A DNA stretch of 64,000 nucleotides from Cyclina sinensis (GCA_012932295.1 JAAONU010000018.1:1110206-1174205), one strand, 5' to 3'; counted from the stretch's first letter, positions 12,446-25,648 are shown. Notes: generated by a model not told the origin, from the letters alone. Numbers and translations are program-made.

Positions 12446-13349
12446 CCTGTTTATAAAGACTTGTATTTTAGATCTTTGAATTGCAGTTTCCAAGGATTAT
12501 GTGGGTATAATACACTTTGAAATTTCAAATATTTTCGCTATGATAAGAATGTTCAAAATTTCTTTGTACAGGCAGATGTTTTATCATTTTGCTGGTTAAA
12601 CTGTGTAAAAACATAGGCTAGACAAAAAGTCTGGTTTGAACCAACACCGCGAACAAGTTTTCATAACACCACGCTTAGTCGGTAACACTTCAGAAGAAAA
12701 CTTTGATGTCAAATCAAAAAAATCAATGACAATCTGATAATACAATCACCACCTTGCATAATTATGTCATTACACTACTACCAGGAGCTATTGTATATAA
12801 TTTGTGGTTAACGAAGCGTACTTGTTAACCCCTTTGAACCCCTAGAGACATCTTTAATGGCTTTTCCCAGATGCTACTGGTTAAACTTAGACAAGCGGAA
12901 GTGGGAGTTTTGTAAACAAGACATCGAAATAACAAACTATCCAAATGCATTGTGCACACGTGGTTATCATTAGAAGCATAATTTCTTGATTTATGATGCG
13001 AAAGCTACAAGTCCTTGGAATATTGGTGTTACAGTAAAAATATCTCAACTTTTATGAGACGTATAACGACTGTCAGTTTTTCGAAATCAAGTCGCGAAAA
13101 ACTGTTATTTATGAACTGTTAATGATTTTCGATGGACATATTGCAAACTGTTAGGTATGAGAATATTTGGAACATGGAGGATATATCCGAGCATGCCTTA
13201 TTTCTAGATGGACTCGGCGTCAAATATCATTAAGTTACATATTTTTTATTGTCGCAAAATAGCATATGAGATTTTTAAAGGCAAAACCATAGATCGACTC
13301 TGTGTTTGAGCAACAGAAGAGTTTTCTTTCCGGGATGTTTTTGTTTCAG
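12446..13349. other. Intergenic, no gene recognised
   Basis: AT-rich sequence between the two PH-PTB genes with no domain-bearing ORF and no recognised repeat. Confidence 0.5.
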
Positions 13350-13410
13350 GATGGAAAAGATCGAACCTTCACGACACCCTCGGCCCCCTGTCTGCGCACA
13401 TATCACACTA
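13350..13410 (+). other. Candidate 5' leader exon of the long PH-PTB gene, with a uORF start
   Basis: A 61-nt piece is flanked by a good acceptor (tttttgtttcag) and a strong donor (gtaagt at 13,411). It contains an ATG at 13,351 followed by 20 open codons. Spliced to the acceptor before 18,168, this frame would end in a TGA overlapping the main ATG at 18,224 (atga). It cannot join the PH-PTB frame, so it would be leader sequence. Support is only splice-site strength, and chance is a real alternative. Confidence 0.3.
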
Positions 13411-13429
13411 GTAAGTAACAGTTTTTGTG

Positions 13430-13449
13430 TATATATATATATATATATT
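13430..13449. repeat. (AT)n microsatellite
   Basis: About ten uninterrupted AT dinucleotides. Confidence 0.9.
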
Positions 13450-13896
13450 GAAATTCGTAACACAATAACATCGTCAAATGACATCAACTTAGTACTTATA
13501 CACGTAGTCGTAAAATCTCCGAGGTCTTCTGTTAGAATGGTTTCACGCTTATTCTGAATGGCAGTGGAGAAGTCTGATCTAACCAGCGCCTTTCAAAAAT
13601 GCTATTTGAAAGACCCTGATCTAACTGACGCCGCCTGTAAAGTTATGTCGTTTCAATCTCCTTTATAGTGATCTCCCCTTCTTACTTCAGCACAGATCTA
13701 TGCAGATCTATGCAGCTCGCTACATGTGTGTTTTTTTTAATTACTGTGTTGACTTTTTCATTGTTTTTTTTAAATAAGAATTTGCGTAAATTTAAGATTT
13801 CTGGAAGTCATTCAGTCGAAAAAAAAAATGAAAAAAAATGTTCATGAACTTATGACTATCCGATCAGGTGACATGTCTGGTTGCAATGATTACTGT

Positions 13897-14052
13897 ACTG
13901 GAAGGGGAATAATCGTTGCGTGGAGTTTGCCTCGATTTAAAATTCTATCCAAAGACAGCAGTGTCAGTAGATGAGTGGGGGATCGAACTCGCGACCTCTG
14001 AATCACAAATCTTGTACGTTTCTACTGGACTATTAATCTGACCCGATCCTTA
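13897..14052 (-). mobile_element. tRNA-derived SINE, minus strand
   Basis: On the minus strand there is an A-box-like region (attaatagtccagtagaaac), then a strong B box (gcgagttcgatcccccact) and a short body. The spacing fits a tRNA-derived SINE head. The element is short or truncated. Confidence 0.6.
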
Positions 14053-17000
14053 CCATAGAAATGAGGGACATTCCTGAAACAAATTATCTCCCTTACTCAG
14101 ATAACATCAAAGGTAGACCAAATAGCACATTGATCCTTTCAGCTGGAATCCTCTAACTTTATCCTTGTTTCTAATTGTGATGGTCTTGCCTTTTAGTTGT
14201 GAAAATTGTCTATTATATATTAAATAAAAAGTTGGGATAATAAAAGAAAAACAAAAACAAAGATAATGGTGTTAACAAAACATGTTGCTAAACTCTTTGT
14301 ATCATCTGACTACCATTGTTGCAGATAATTAGGCTTAATTATCACCATACCAAAAAAGAAAATAGCGATGAAAGCAGAGGAATCCAAATGGAAGGACCAA
14401 TGTAATATCAGAGAGTATTCAGTGTAGATAATCCACTAATGTCCCCCATTCTATCAATTTAGATTATTTATCGTCGATACCGGTTTCTCCCTCTAAAAGT
14501 TTTGTTATTCAAGTTTACTGCAAGAATACTGCAAAAAAGTATCCCATTCTATATAAACTGCTAATTCTTTTCAGTGCTCTCTCTTATTGTAGCCCAACAC
14601 TTAGAAACTTCGCAACATGCCTAACGTAGCCTGCAAAAGTATACACATTTTTTTTTTTCCATTCTGCTATTTTTGAATAACTGGCACATAATCATAAAAC
14701 AATGATATTCAGGGTGTTTATCTCGGATATTTTTACAGTATCTTAAAATGTAGAACAGTTGAAAACAAATGAGAGAAATGTTGAATTTGCTGTTATACTG
14801 AAATAATATAATCAATTATTTACCGTCTCGCGAACCTTAATCGTTTGCTCTTACCTATTGTAGAAGAGTAATGTGGTGTCAAGGTCGGCTAATTACTCAA
14901 TAATTAATTCATAATTGATTTATCAAACTGACGCAAACATGTTTCTAATAACCTTTACACAGATTTTTTTTAACATTGAGAATGCGAAGTTATGCCTAAA
15001 ACAAGTCTTTAACCAAACAACTTTCCAAAAAAAATTAAGTAACATGCAATGTTCTGTTCTGATATCGAATAAATCAATCAACGTTTAACAAAATATGAAT
15101 GAACGGTTATTTTGTTGGCACTCTCACACATACAAGCTGCAAATATTCAAAAATAATTACGGTGAATAAAATATAAACCAACTGACGAAATTTCTAACTG
15201 AAGTTGCCTGTTTTCACATAGTCGCGTAATTTTACAAATTCTAAATATTTCAGAAGCTTAAGAACATATATCTATACTTTCCCTTCTTACACAACCAACA
15301 AATACAAGCTCCGAAAGATCTTAACTGAAAGCTTAGAATGAGAAAACAAAGATAAAAATGTTTGCCAAATGTTTGAATATACTCGTATAACGACATATAT
15401 CTGGTACGGAACACATTTGTTGTTCTTTCAATGGTTTCATAGCTTTAGTTCTAATTTAGATTATCCGAGTCATGAAAAGGGGAAGACGTTCCATTGTTCA
15501 TATCCCTGGACAAATCAACAGTTTGAAAACAAAATCCATTTTTCGCAAAATCACATTTCCCCCTATATTTCATGAACGAAAAACTGAAAAAAGCAGTTTT
15601 TTGTCTTGTATAAAATTAAGGTGAGGAAGATTTGGAGATATTTTCACTTCATTATATAATCTTTGCACATCTTTCAGGTGGTCCGTAGTATTTCAAGAAA
15701 GCGGAAATACTCATATCAGATTTATTTTGAGCTGAATTCAACTATGGATATGCTGTTGTTGCCACTGTTTAAAGTCTTTACTAAGACCTAAAAAATATAA
15801 GCAAATAAACGCGTTGAAACTTCGTATTCGTGGGAAAATTTGAAAAATTGGATTCCTTTTAGCACTTTCATTTTTAGGTTATCAATTTTAATCTTCGCAC
15901 ATTAATTTCCAAATTGAAACCCAATCAGTAATTAAATATTATTATAGCGGATTAAAATTGCCTGAAAAATCAATAAACGAAGCAGTACTCCGAATCGATA
16001 AGAGCAATTAAACGAATCGATACTTGACTTTAATCGATAGTTCAGTTATACATGGTGACAGAGATAATTGCGAGGATGGACTTTAGTTTCACTAATAATT
16101 AAAACTTCACAAAGATGAGCAGAGTTTTAAAATGGAATATATATTTTGTAGATAATTCATCTAGTGTCACAAATAATTTTCTGTATCTTACAAGCGTAAT
16201 CAATTGTATAAGACATATATAAAATTAAAGCGTCCAAGAAAAAAAATTGAAAGATCAAATTACTACTTTAAAAAAACTTCAGTTCATACAATTAAAAGGT
16301 TTGTATTTGAATATTTTTTTAGATATCTAAAATATTTTTTGATAATTTATTAAGACAATGTAATTTCATTTATTTTGAAAAGGAGAAATCAGTTTAGATA
16401 TGCTCTGAAATTCTTATATTTGTAAACCTTTTCATTTAATAATCACTATTTATTCTGTATATTGTAAGAGTGATATGACATGCAATGCATGTGTAAGTGT
16501 CATGTACTGGCACGTTGTATATTCACGTGTAAGTTCCGAACTCGTGTCAGCTTCCACGAGGATTCTGGCAACCAAAATTCTTTCGTGTTACGTTTGAATT
16601 GTGAAATATCATTCTTGATAAATGCAGGCATTTGAAAGGTCATATATACAGGACTATCATGAAAATTTCAAAAGGTAACTTTAAGTTATCCTTTAAATTT
16701 GTTATTCAATTTCATTAATATTGATTGTTTTGTAAATTCGAAAAAATGTATTTATATAATCCACATAAAACAGTTTCGTGTTGTAAACATACTTTGTTTG
16801 TTTAAACTATGTTGTTGACATATTTTGCATAATCTGTAGGATTTATTATGTTTATGTATCATATCATATTGCAAATAATAACAACAGGGCAATAATAAAC
16901 ACAGACATATTTTAAATCTTTGACATTACGAGCGCATTCAACGTTAAACATTATTTAAGTGTATAGTTCGTGATGAATACAGCAAGCAGTGTTTGAACTT

Positions 17001-18167
17001 GGATGGTAAAAAGATGATCTGTAAGTGACTTATCAACGTTGTCAAAATATGAATTATGATACATTGATTAGTTTTATTATATTACTTCATACGTAATTAC
17101 GAAGTCACATATCTAAATAGTATGTATAATTATTTTAAATAATTATCTTATTATCATAAGGTACATTTTGGGTATAACGCTGTATAATTTGCTATGAAAA
17201 CTGGGCAATTTTTTATTAACCCTTAAATCTAAAAAAAAAAAAGAAGTTGAAGGGAAGTACAGTTTCTGGTCAGTGTTTCATTAAACCTTGACCAGTTTGG
17301 CATGATAACCTTATTTCAGTGAAATGTGCTATATTTAACCTGGTATGTTAACACGGTATGATAATATTATTTATATAACTATATTTATCTTGTCTTCCCC
17401 TTCTCCATTAATTATATTTCGTATAAAATCTATTTTTTCTGTGTTCGTGTATTAGAAAAAATTAAATAAACTACACTTTTCACAATAAAGAATTGAATAT
17501 GAATACATTATAATGTAAGATAGGTACAGTAAATCAATTAGCTACACATGTTTTCAGTGAAAATTTCTAAATTTCTTTAAAAATGATCCATTTTGACACT
17601 GACAAAATAAACTTTCTTCAAGGCATCCGGTCCGTACAAAGAATATATTTGAACATTATTTTTGCAGTTAGAAACATTTTTTCGTTGTTGTTGTTGTTTT
17701 TTATAACATTCAGTGAATACTTTTGTCCAAAGAAAGCACTCTGTCGTTCAGTAGCAAAGAGTGTTGCTCAGCTCCGAATTTAAAATCTATTCGCGTAAAC
17801 GAGGCTTTAGTTTTCATATTAACCATTTTGTACAATGTGAACGGGTCATAAATCGGTCTCATTTACGGAGAGACCAGATAACTATTAAGTTCAGTGGATA
17901 CCAGCGAGACATCTCGGTTTGGTACTCTATATAAACACAGTTTCAATGGAGGACAGAGGTTTCTCTTTATCAGTATGCAACTAATTAAGACGGTACGATT
18001 TGTTTACGTAAAGTTAATTCTTCTTCAACGCTGTCAAAAGTGAGGTGAAAAGAAACACAATTGACCACGGATGTGCGCCAGGCGCATTATGCGTAGGTCA
18101 ACCAAATAAATATCTGAAAAAGATTAACTATAAATGTAGAACTTACTTCATTCAATTTATTTAATAG
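14053..18167. other. AT-rich non-coding stretch, no gene recognised
   Basis: About 4.1 kb of AT-rich DNA with poly-A and poly-T tracts and many stops in all frames. It could be the promoter region or a long leader intron of the PH-PTB gene that starts its coding at 18,224. No exon, conserved motif or recognisable repeat was seen. Confidence 0.5.
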
Positions 18168-18223
18168 GAACGTTCAAAAAGAGGAAGAGAAGTGTTTCAG
18201 CAGCGCACGTACGGACGTTCAGA

Positions 18224-21200
18224 ATGATTGAAGGTGGGATAGAATATTCGGGATATATTGATATAAAACAACATCCCAAAGTGAAAGGAAGAAAACTCAA
18301 AGTAAGTATGCAAGATGTTTGTTTTCTATTTCATGTTAGGAAAAATAAACCATGTTTATTGCAAGCAATTTTTATTACCAACAATTTATTGGCGATCGCT
18401 AATAAAATGAGACCTCATTACATTATGTTTCTATAAAAATCTTGAGGTATAAAAGCATAGCAGGATTTATTACTCTTGCAACATTAAGTCATTGTTCCTT
18501 CTGGCGGCTAGAGTAATCAAAGCCTTTTCAAAGCTTTAGTCTTACGTAATCATGTTGTATTTTCACGCTTTGTAACGCAGAAAATATTCTATACATGCTA
18601 AACAAGTTTTCACTGAAAAATTTCTCAAACAAAAATTCTTAATGAATGGAGGGTCGATTTAGCATGGATAGTTGCAGATCAGAATAGAACAATTTCATTT
18701 GTACACATCTAACATAGTTTCATGAAATGTGAATATTTGGGGATGCCTGGCTGTAAAAGGAGCCAACAGCTACGCCCCTGTTACGAGAAAAAGAGTAATT
18801 TAAAACCCTCTAATATTTAGAGGATCGTTCTCTAAATACAGTAACATCTGTTAGAATGCTTGAAGTAGCACTGAGTTATTAGACAGCAACTAAAAATGAC
18901 ATAACAACTAATAACCCACCCAGTGGGGGTTTAGCAACCCTCTGTTTTGATTAGTGCTTTATATGATTTATTATCTGTGCATTGCAGTTCAGGTTCTTTA
19001 GATTTTTTTGTCTCCGTTTATTTCCAAAGATTTTTTTTGTTTTCCTTCATTTTAGATTAAATCTGTAGCCAGTCTAAATTTTTCTTTGAGTTGATTTGTT
19101 AAAACAAGGCCTTTGCATGCAATATTTCGCGTAATTGTCACCACGACCATAGTTAGTTGAAACAATTGCATGTTATGTTAACTGATTGTACAAGTAACAG
19201 TAAAACAATGAAGGAGTACAATACAAACTACATCAGCTGTTATTGCGAAGTGTCAATTAACGGTGTTATGTCGATACCTAGTTCCTCAATTTTATCTACA
19301 TTTGACCTATTACCCCAATCACATGCACTGTTCAACCGGTAATGTGGTACGGTTTTATCACATCTATTTAATTATGCAGATAACCGTAAATTTTTATATT
19401 ATACCTTTATATACATATTTGCCCCTATAAATGCTAGGGTTAGGGTTATCAGGGTTAAAAAATCGAAGAGGGATGCTCAAAATAAGAGGCGGGGGAGGGG
19501 TGACACAGAAAAGAAGAACTTTATCCAGTGTGCAGCACTTTCTGCTTTGCCAGTACTTAAAATTAATCTGAAGAAAAAATAATGTAGGTCAGTCGACCTG
19601 AAATTGAACAAGAATGTATTTTTTCCTGTTTTATTTCAGTCATGGAAGAAAAAATGGGTGATAGTTCAAGAGATGTCGATACGGTCTGCCGGGAGGTCAG
19701 CTGCAAAGGTCGACGTGTACGCAGACGAGAAAACAGCCGAGAATTCTCCAGCCGACAAGCAGACGTTTATATTAGAATTCGTTACTGACGTTCGGCCCGC
19801 CAAATCTAAGACACACTCGTTCGCTATCGAGATTGTTGAAAAGGACCCAGTTCTTCTGTTGGCAGGGGCAACTGAACTAGACACACAAACGTGGATTTCA
19901 ACATTCCGAAAAATATTCTTCCCAGATCAGGACGAAAGTGGTTAGTAATAAACTTTTTAACTGTTTCAGCCTCTTTTCAACTACAAGTGAAAAAAACCGT
20001 TGTTTTTTTTTTTGTTTTGTTTTTTTTTTAGTTTTTTTTTAGTGCAAGTCTTCTAAAATTCGAACTTTAATGAATGCAAACTAAGGTATATACAAGTCTG
20101 TTTTCTGTGCCGTTTATTCCGAAATATCGTTATGTTCACAATTTAGATAGGCAATGAATTTCTTAGATAATCAATGAAATACATTTAACATTTTTATTTG
20201 CAGATGTTTTCCCCGTTGTCATCATATCAAACGAACATGCCACAAGATTATCATTGGTAGGCGATTATAGGATGACCATTAACCCGGAAGTGATTTCAAT
20301 CTTCAGTGAAGAGCAGAATTCATACGAATGGTCGTTAAATATGCTGAAACGGTTCCACTTAGAAAAAGACGTCGAAAACCCTACCGTTGAAATCTTGACT
20401 ATTGAATGTGGACCGTAAGTATCTTACAGAATTATATAGCATCACTGTATATCTTAATTTTGGTTAAGCATGTCTTTGGTCATCATACTTAAATAACTGA
20501 TGTTTATTGCAGTTCTTACAAGAACAGTGTGTTTAACAACTTGCTTACTTGACAAAGAAGTTTGACAGACACAAAAATGCTATGGCTTTAAAAACTGCAT
20601 TGTTTCAAGACCGTCTTAGTTTATTAAGTTTTATAGTTTTCGTAATTCTGTAACTTTAATATCAGTTTCATTTTCACATCTTCATATTTTACTTTTTTTT
20701 CAGGAAATCGGAGTGCGGTGAAGCAACTTTTCAGTTCCGTTCTGCTCAAGTCTCTAGAATTTTGGCCTCTATTAAATCAAACATTTGTATTGCGCTTAAT
20801 CGAAAGAAAACTGAGAGATTGAGCAAATCAAGTCAATCATCAGAGAAAATAGGGCGTGTAACAAGTAAAACCAGCAACGATTGCCGAACAAGGAGTGAAA
20901 CTTCAGATAGCACAGAACAACGTTACAAATACCTCCTCGATACGGCAGCCACTTCTTCGCATGAAGAAATTTCTTCAAAGAACTCTGTTAATAGTTTTGA
21001 CACAGGTAGTGTGCATTCCGATGACGCGAAGGGTGTCCTTCAAAGAAAGCGACCAAGTGTCACCTTTGACACGGCTGTTATCAATGAGTGTACTTCAACT
21101 GAAGATTTATTATCATCTCCTGTTGAAATTACTGACGACGAGTTTTCCCAGTATAACAAGGTTGAGTTTCATCTACCGAAGACTTCTACAGCTGTCAGCA

Positions 21201-23083
21201 ATATCATTTCAACATTTACAGTTGCTAAACCTGGCTATGAAACAAAAGTCCTTCTAGACGAACGTGGGTACAGTCATGTAGACATTAAGCATTCAAGACC
21301 CGTGCTGGACGTAAATAAAACTAGATCACTGTCCAACATGTCAAGCCATTCCTCTGTCTCAGGTCGTTCTGCATCCGTCGGATCCAAAGATTCCGGTATT
21401 TTGAACTCTGCTTTCGATAAAATAGGTCAGTTCGAACGCGGCACATCTTCGCATCGTTCAACAAATTCTTTTGATAGTGCGGTCTCCACTTCATCAACGG
21501 TAGAAGGAAAAGAAACAAGTACAGTTGATAGTACAGCAACAAATTTGACTGTTGAGATTCAAGAAATAATAGTAAACGCTGATGAATACATGACTGAAAT
21601 TGAAAATGCTAACAGAGAAATGAAAGTTATGAATGATAACGGGATTTATCAGGACGTTTCACTTGAAGAAAGTAACTGTGATACAAAAAACACCACTGAA
21701 CAGGACACTGCGTACGCAAAACCAAAACTTAGAAAATGTTGTTCTACTGGTAACTTCAAAGTAGATGAAAAAGAAAACGAATATGAAGATTTAGATAATT
21801 ACAGAAAAGGCAAAAAGAATTTGGTGAAGCATCTTGGAATGGATCCTAAGGTAGACCCAAAGTCAGTGCCACCATCTCTTCCAGAAAGACCTTCTTCTCA
21901 TAAAGTGAAACGTAAGTTTCAAAATAGTGAAAAAAAGCTGTTCACACTTCCATTTGCAAGGAATAAAGGAAAGAAACAAAAAGAGCGGACGGCCAGTATA
22001 TCTTCTTCATCCAGTGAATCTGATTCAGAGAGCACCAAAGGTGGCAAGAAGAACGACAATATAACAGTTAAAGTATGGCCTCTAGGCAATAAGTCAGTTA
22101 TAGCAGGGAATGAGGATTTATATCAGCCTATCGCTATTGAGAGATTTTTAAAAGACAGCGACACTATGTCAGCTCCACAGAAACGTGAAAGAAGTTGTTC
22201 ATTGAATCTGAATATGTCTTCCGCGATGAAACGTCCTACAGTTGAATCTATCGAAAAGAAAAATGCAATGTGGAAACATAATCGAAATGTTTCAATGCAA
22301 ATGGACATGCTAAACCGAACGAATTTCCCAAGAAATATTGAGTTTAAAGAAGATTTTGACTTGTCTTTACAACCAGAAATGTTCGGTCGCAACAGAAACA
22401 GCAGTTGTTTAGAATTTAAAGGTGAAAGTGAAAGAACAAGTGACAGTTTTGATATGGAAGCCGACGATGAACCAATCTACGCAGAAGTAGAACCAACAAA
22501 TAGAACATGTTCTGATGTCATAGAAAATCCATTTCCTGATTTAACAGATTGGAAACCGGCAGATATAAGTGATGTAGCTGAACTTAATGAAACCAATTAT
22601 GAAAATGACATATCTATGGAGTCCACGAAAGATGCTGGTAAAGGTGACATGCTGAATCAAGGATTTGTAATTGACGACGAAACAAATGCGCGTGAAAAAA
22701 ATGATAAAGAGAATGCCTTAATTGACTTGTCAGTGACTGGGCCCAGTATTGTTGGTAATACAACTAACACTGCTGTAGATATTTTCAACATGGGTTTCGG
22801 ACCAAGCCTGCTAGAAACTTCGATTGTACCAGAAGTTCAGACAAACACTTTAACAACAAACCACTCAGTTAATTTTGTTGACATTTTTCATCTCGGCTGT
22901 GGAGCAGCTATACCTCCAAACAGTAGTGATTTGCTTGATAAAAGTCTTCTACCTATGACACAAAGTAACGTCTTGCCAAAATCCAGTGACAATGGACAAA
23001 CAGAAGAAAGTATTTACATGGACATGAGCTCATGTAAGAACGAAAGTGTTTATGTCATGCCTTCTTCATTGAAAAGATCTTAA
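18224..23083 (+). CDS. Long DOK/IRS-like adaptor: PH + PTB + tyrosine-motif tail, 989 aa, four exons
   Basis: Model coding exons: 18224-18301, 19640-19940, 20204-20414, 20704-23083 (TAA); CDS 2,970 nt, intron phases 0, 1, 2. Exon one probably extends 5' to an acceptor at 18,168. PH ~7-120: YSGYIDIKQH, SWKKKWVIV, SKTHSFAIEIVEK, Trp111. PTB ~128-232: FPVVIISNE, YEWSLNMLKRF (Arg176), GEATFQFRSAQ. The ~760-residue tail, in one exon, is Ser/Thr/Asn/Glu-rich and looks disordered. It holds YQDV (Y512), YAKP (Y534), YEDL (Y557), an SH3 class II-type PSLPER (587-592), YQPI (Y670), YAEV (Y789), NPF (805-807), a duplicated VDIF motif, and at the C-terminus YMDM (Y968, PI3K p85 SH2-type) and YVMP (Y980). 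Inferred role: membrane adaptor for a receptor tyrosine kinase. It is the tandem paralogue of the gene at 9,233. Confidence 0.88.
19435..19457 (+). other. Short telomere-like motif in intron 1 of the long PH-PTB gene
   Basis: Two ttaggg-like units and one degenerate unit (tagggttagggttatc). Too short to call an interstitial telomeric site; listed because TTAGGG is the usual bivalve telomere repeat. Confidence 0.25.
20004..20040 (+). repeat. Poly-T tract in intron 2
   Basis: A run of T broken by a few G and A residues, in the second intron of the long PH-PTB gene. Confidence 0.8.
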
Positions 23084-23236
23084 TAAAAATATAATAGAAC
23101 TAACTAGACGATAAAAAGGCACGCGGTGATTAAAAATCATTATTTTGTGTATGTTTTGTAATTAGCATTGTATACATCATGTTCTTTTATGGAAGAAGTT
23201 ACGCAGTGTTAGAATCGATTAGCTTAAATATACTGA

Positions 23237-23242
23237 ATTAAA
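23237..23242 (+). terminator. Candidate poly(A) signals of the long PH-PTB gene
   Basis: An ATTAAA variant lies about 155 nt after the stop. A canonical AATAAA also overlaps the stop codon itself (23,082-23,087), which would leave almost no 3' UTR. Which is used cannot be decided here. Confidence 0.35.
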
Positions 23243-25125
23243 ACTTGAAAATAATGGAATAATTCAGTAAGAAATGTATGAATTCTGCTTCACTTATCAG
23301 TTTTAATTGATATATAAGAATGCATTGATTGAATATGTACATAATTTTATGAGAGATTACTGTAATAGTGTGCCATATTGTTTACACTTGTTAAAGATTT
23401 TTTTATGATATGTTGATACAATAATTGAAAAACTAACAAAAATATAGTATTTTCTTGTTTCTTTTCGAAGGTGTAGTGTTTTTTTCTCTACTGAGAATGT
23501 ATAGGTAATGTGGTCTATGAGTTCTTGAATTAGAGTAGCTGTCGTCAAGATTATCAACGATTCTTAATTAAACAATCATTGGTATACGTCTTAAGTTTGC
23601 ACAATTGCTTTGTTTGCCAGCTACTGCTCATTCCAGTTTGTACTTGTATTTAGTTGTTTTAAACCTACTGTGAAACCAGTTCTTACCACTTTTATCAACT
23701 CCCCTTATTCACGCGGACGGTGAAGAATACGACCTGTTACTATATTTAAAAAGACAGGAACAAGTTAACAATGAGTAAAACAAGATAACAGTGAATAGAA
23801 CAAGTGAAAAGTAATGTGATAGTTGTAAAGGTAGGCTGTCACCTTATTCTACCCGTGTGGAAAGTCTACGTTTAGTTAGAGAAGCCGAGTTAGACTTAAC
23901 AGTTCACTGAAGGGCCTGGCAAAACTTTTACAAACAAGTAAAGGAAGGAGATACTCTGTGTAACGATTTGTTAAATAGTTTTGTTTTGTAATTTGAGGCC
24001 ATAAAAGTTTTTGTATACCTTTTAGTTTAAAAACAGCCTTTAGAAATGTAACCGACTTCATTATATGGCGACACCTCGTATAAGATCAAAGCACTGAGAC
24101 GACTGCAGGAAACAAGTTGGCTGCTTAAAAACATCCAATAGGTTATGCCTAATAGTTGAATTGTACATGTCATCACATCTATATGTAATATTTCTCGCGA
24201 TATTGACAGTTGTCTTCTTGCTTCTTGTTTACTGTGTCTGTACATGTTAGTAAACATTGTCACAGCGTAAACATTCTGCCTCATGTGAATTAAAACTCAT
24301 TACATGGTTTGCACATTAAGCTAAGCATGGACAAGAACCAGAGGTGTCTTTTGAATGGGATGCTTACTGTATCTTGCACTATCCCCTACACCCTAAAATA
24401 ACTAACCTCTTCAGGGGGCGTCGGTCATATGGGCAGTTGATATCGACGATGAATAAACTCTCAAACAGAACGCTCACATCGCCTGCTGACTTATAGACAT
24501 ATGGGGAATTGTTCAAACTGATAAAGTTCTAAGCATTTATTTAAACGAGGCTTCATTTTTAAAATATCAAATCCAATGTTTTTTATGATTCTTTTTAGAT
24601 GTGTGAAACATATGCCTCTAAGGCAAAAATCAGTTGCAAAATATGTCAAAGTCTGACTTGTGAGTCTGTTGTTGTACGTGCAGTAAATTAATTTCAATTT
24701 TATTACTCTCGTTATTAAACATATGTAAAATAATGCTAAGTTAATTTCAGCCAATTTTCTGTTAAATTTAAACACATCATTTACCTTAAAAACAAATATT
24801 TGTCAATCGCAATGGAACAATCAGATTCAATAGACTGAATGGAGCTTCCTTCATTTTTTAACAGTCGCTAATAAGCATTAAGAAAAATCGTTTGATATCA
24901 CATTGTTAAAACTAGGGCCGCTCATAGTGCCGCAGATAAAAACGCAGGACCGCAGAATCTGGATGTCCGAAAATCTCCGGCTCAAGACGCTCGCTGCATT
25001 ATCATGGCCAATAGACGCTCTGTCGCAGTTCGAAAAGTCGCCACTACTAGGTGACGATGCCGTCAGGGGCAAAACCTAATAAGGATTAATACTCGATGCA
25101 TTTTTCGTTCGCTAGATAATTGATT
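23243..25125. other. Intergenic; GC-rich patch at ~24,895-25,080
   Basis: Mostly AT-rich with no gene recognised. The exception is a patch at about 24,895-25,080 that is much richer in G+C and open on both strands: 64 codons on minus, about 55 on plus between stops. Its frames match no family I recognise. It may be a decayed exon or an inserted fragment. Confidence 0.4.
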
Positions 25126-25640
25126 ATGATATGAAATGCATTTCTGTTTTTATACGATTATTTGAAAATAAGCAGTTACAACATTTTTTGGTTTGGGGCA
25201 TAGCTCCTCCTACCTTTTCCTTTCCTACCTAGAGAGATAGGTTTAAAGTATTCACAGAAATGAACGACGGAATGGGGAATATAAGTCCATGTTTTGATAC
25301 GATATAGCTAGCACCTACATGAGAAATCAGTTGCTCTGAACAAAGCAAAAACATGCTTAAATAAACAAACAGCTTCAACAGAAAAAAACGTTTTTCGGCA
25401 TATCAGTGACCTTGGTTGATTTACATGTCACCATGTTGATTCGGCGCATTCGTAGCGACAAATATAGTGGAAGAGAGCCCCTTTCAACACAATTCAGAAA
25501 ATCTCTTATAGTATGGTATGTGTGAATGTCGTTATTTTTTTAAACTTCTTCTGCATTAGTATTCCTACATGCCAATCATTAGAGACTCAAGTCTGCCTGT
25601 ATCTCATTTTAAAACGATGGTAATGAGTATGACAGTAATT
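25126..25640. repeat. Segmental duplication block A, copy 1
   Basis: Closely similar to 49,167-49,700. Shared landmarks include gatatgaaatgcatt, tacgattattt..aataagcagttacaac, ggggcatagctcctcctacc, ttcggcgcattcgtagcga and gagactcaagtctgcct. It marks the left limit of the duplication visible in this window. Confidence 0.8.
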
Positions 25641-25648
25641 GAGCACCA

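Noticed and set aside
19435..19457. Interstitial telomeric repeat
   Set aside because: Only two clean ttaggg units; chance is likely.
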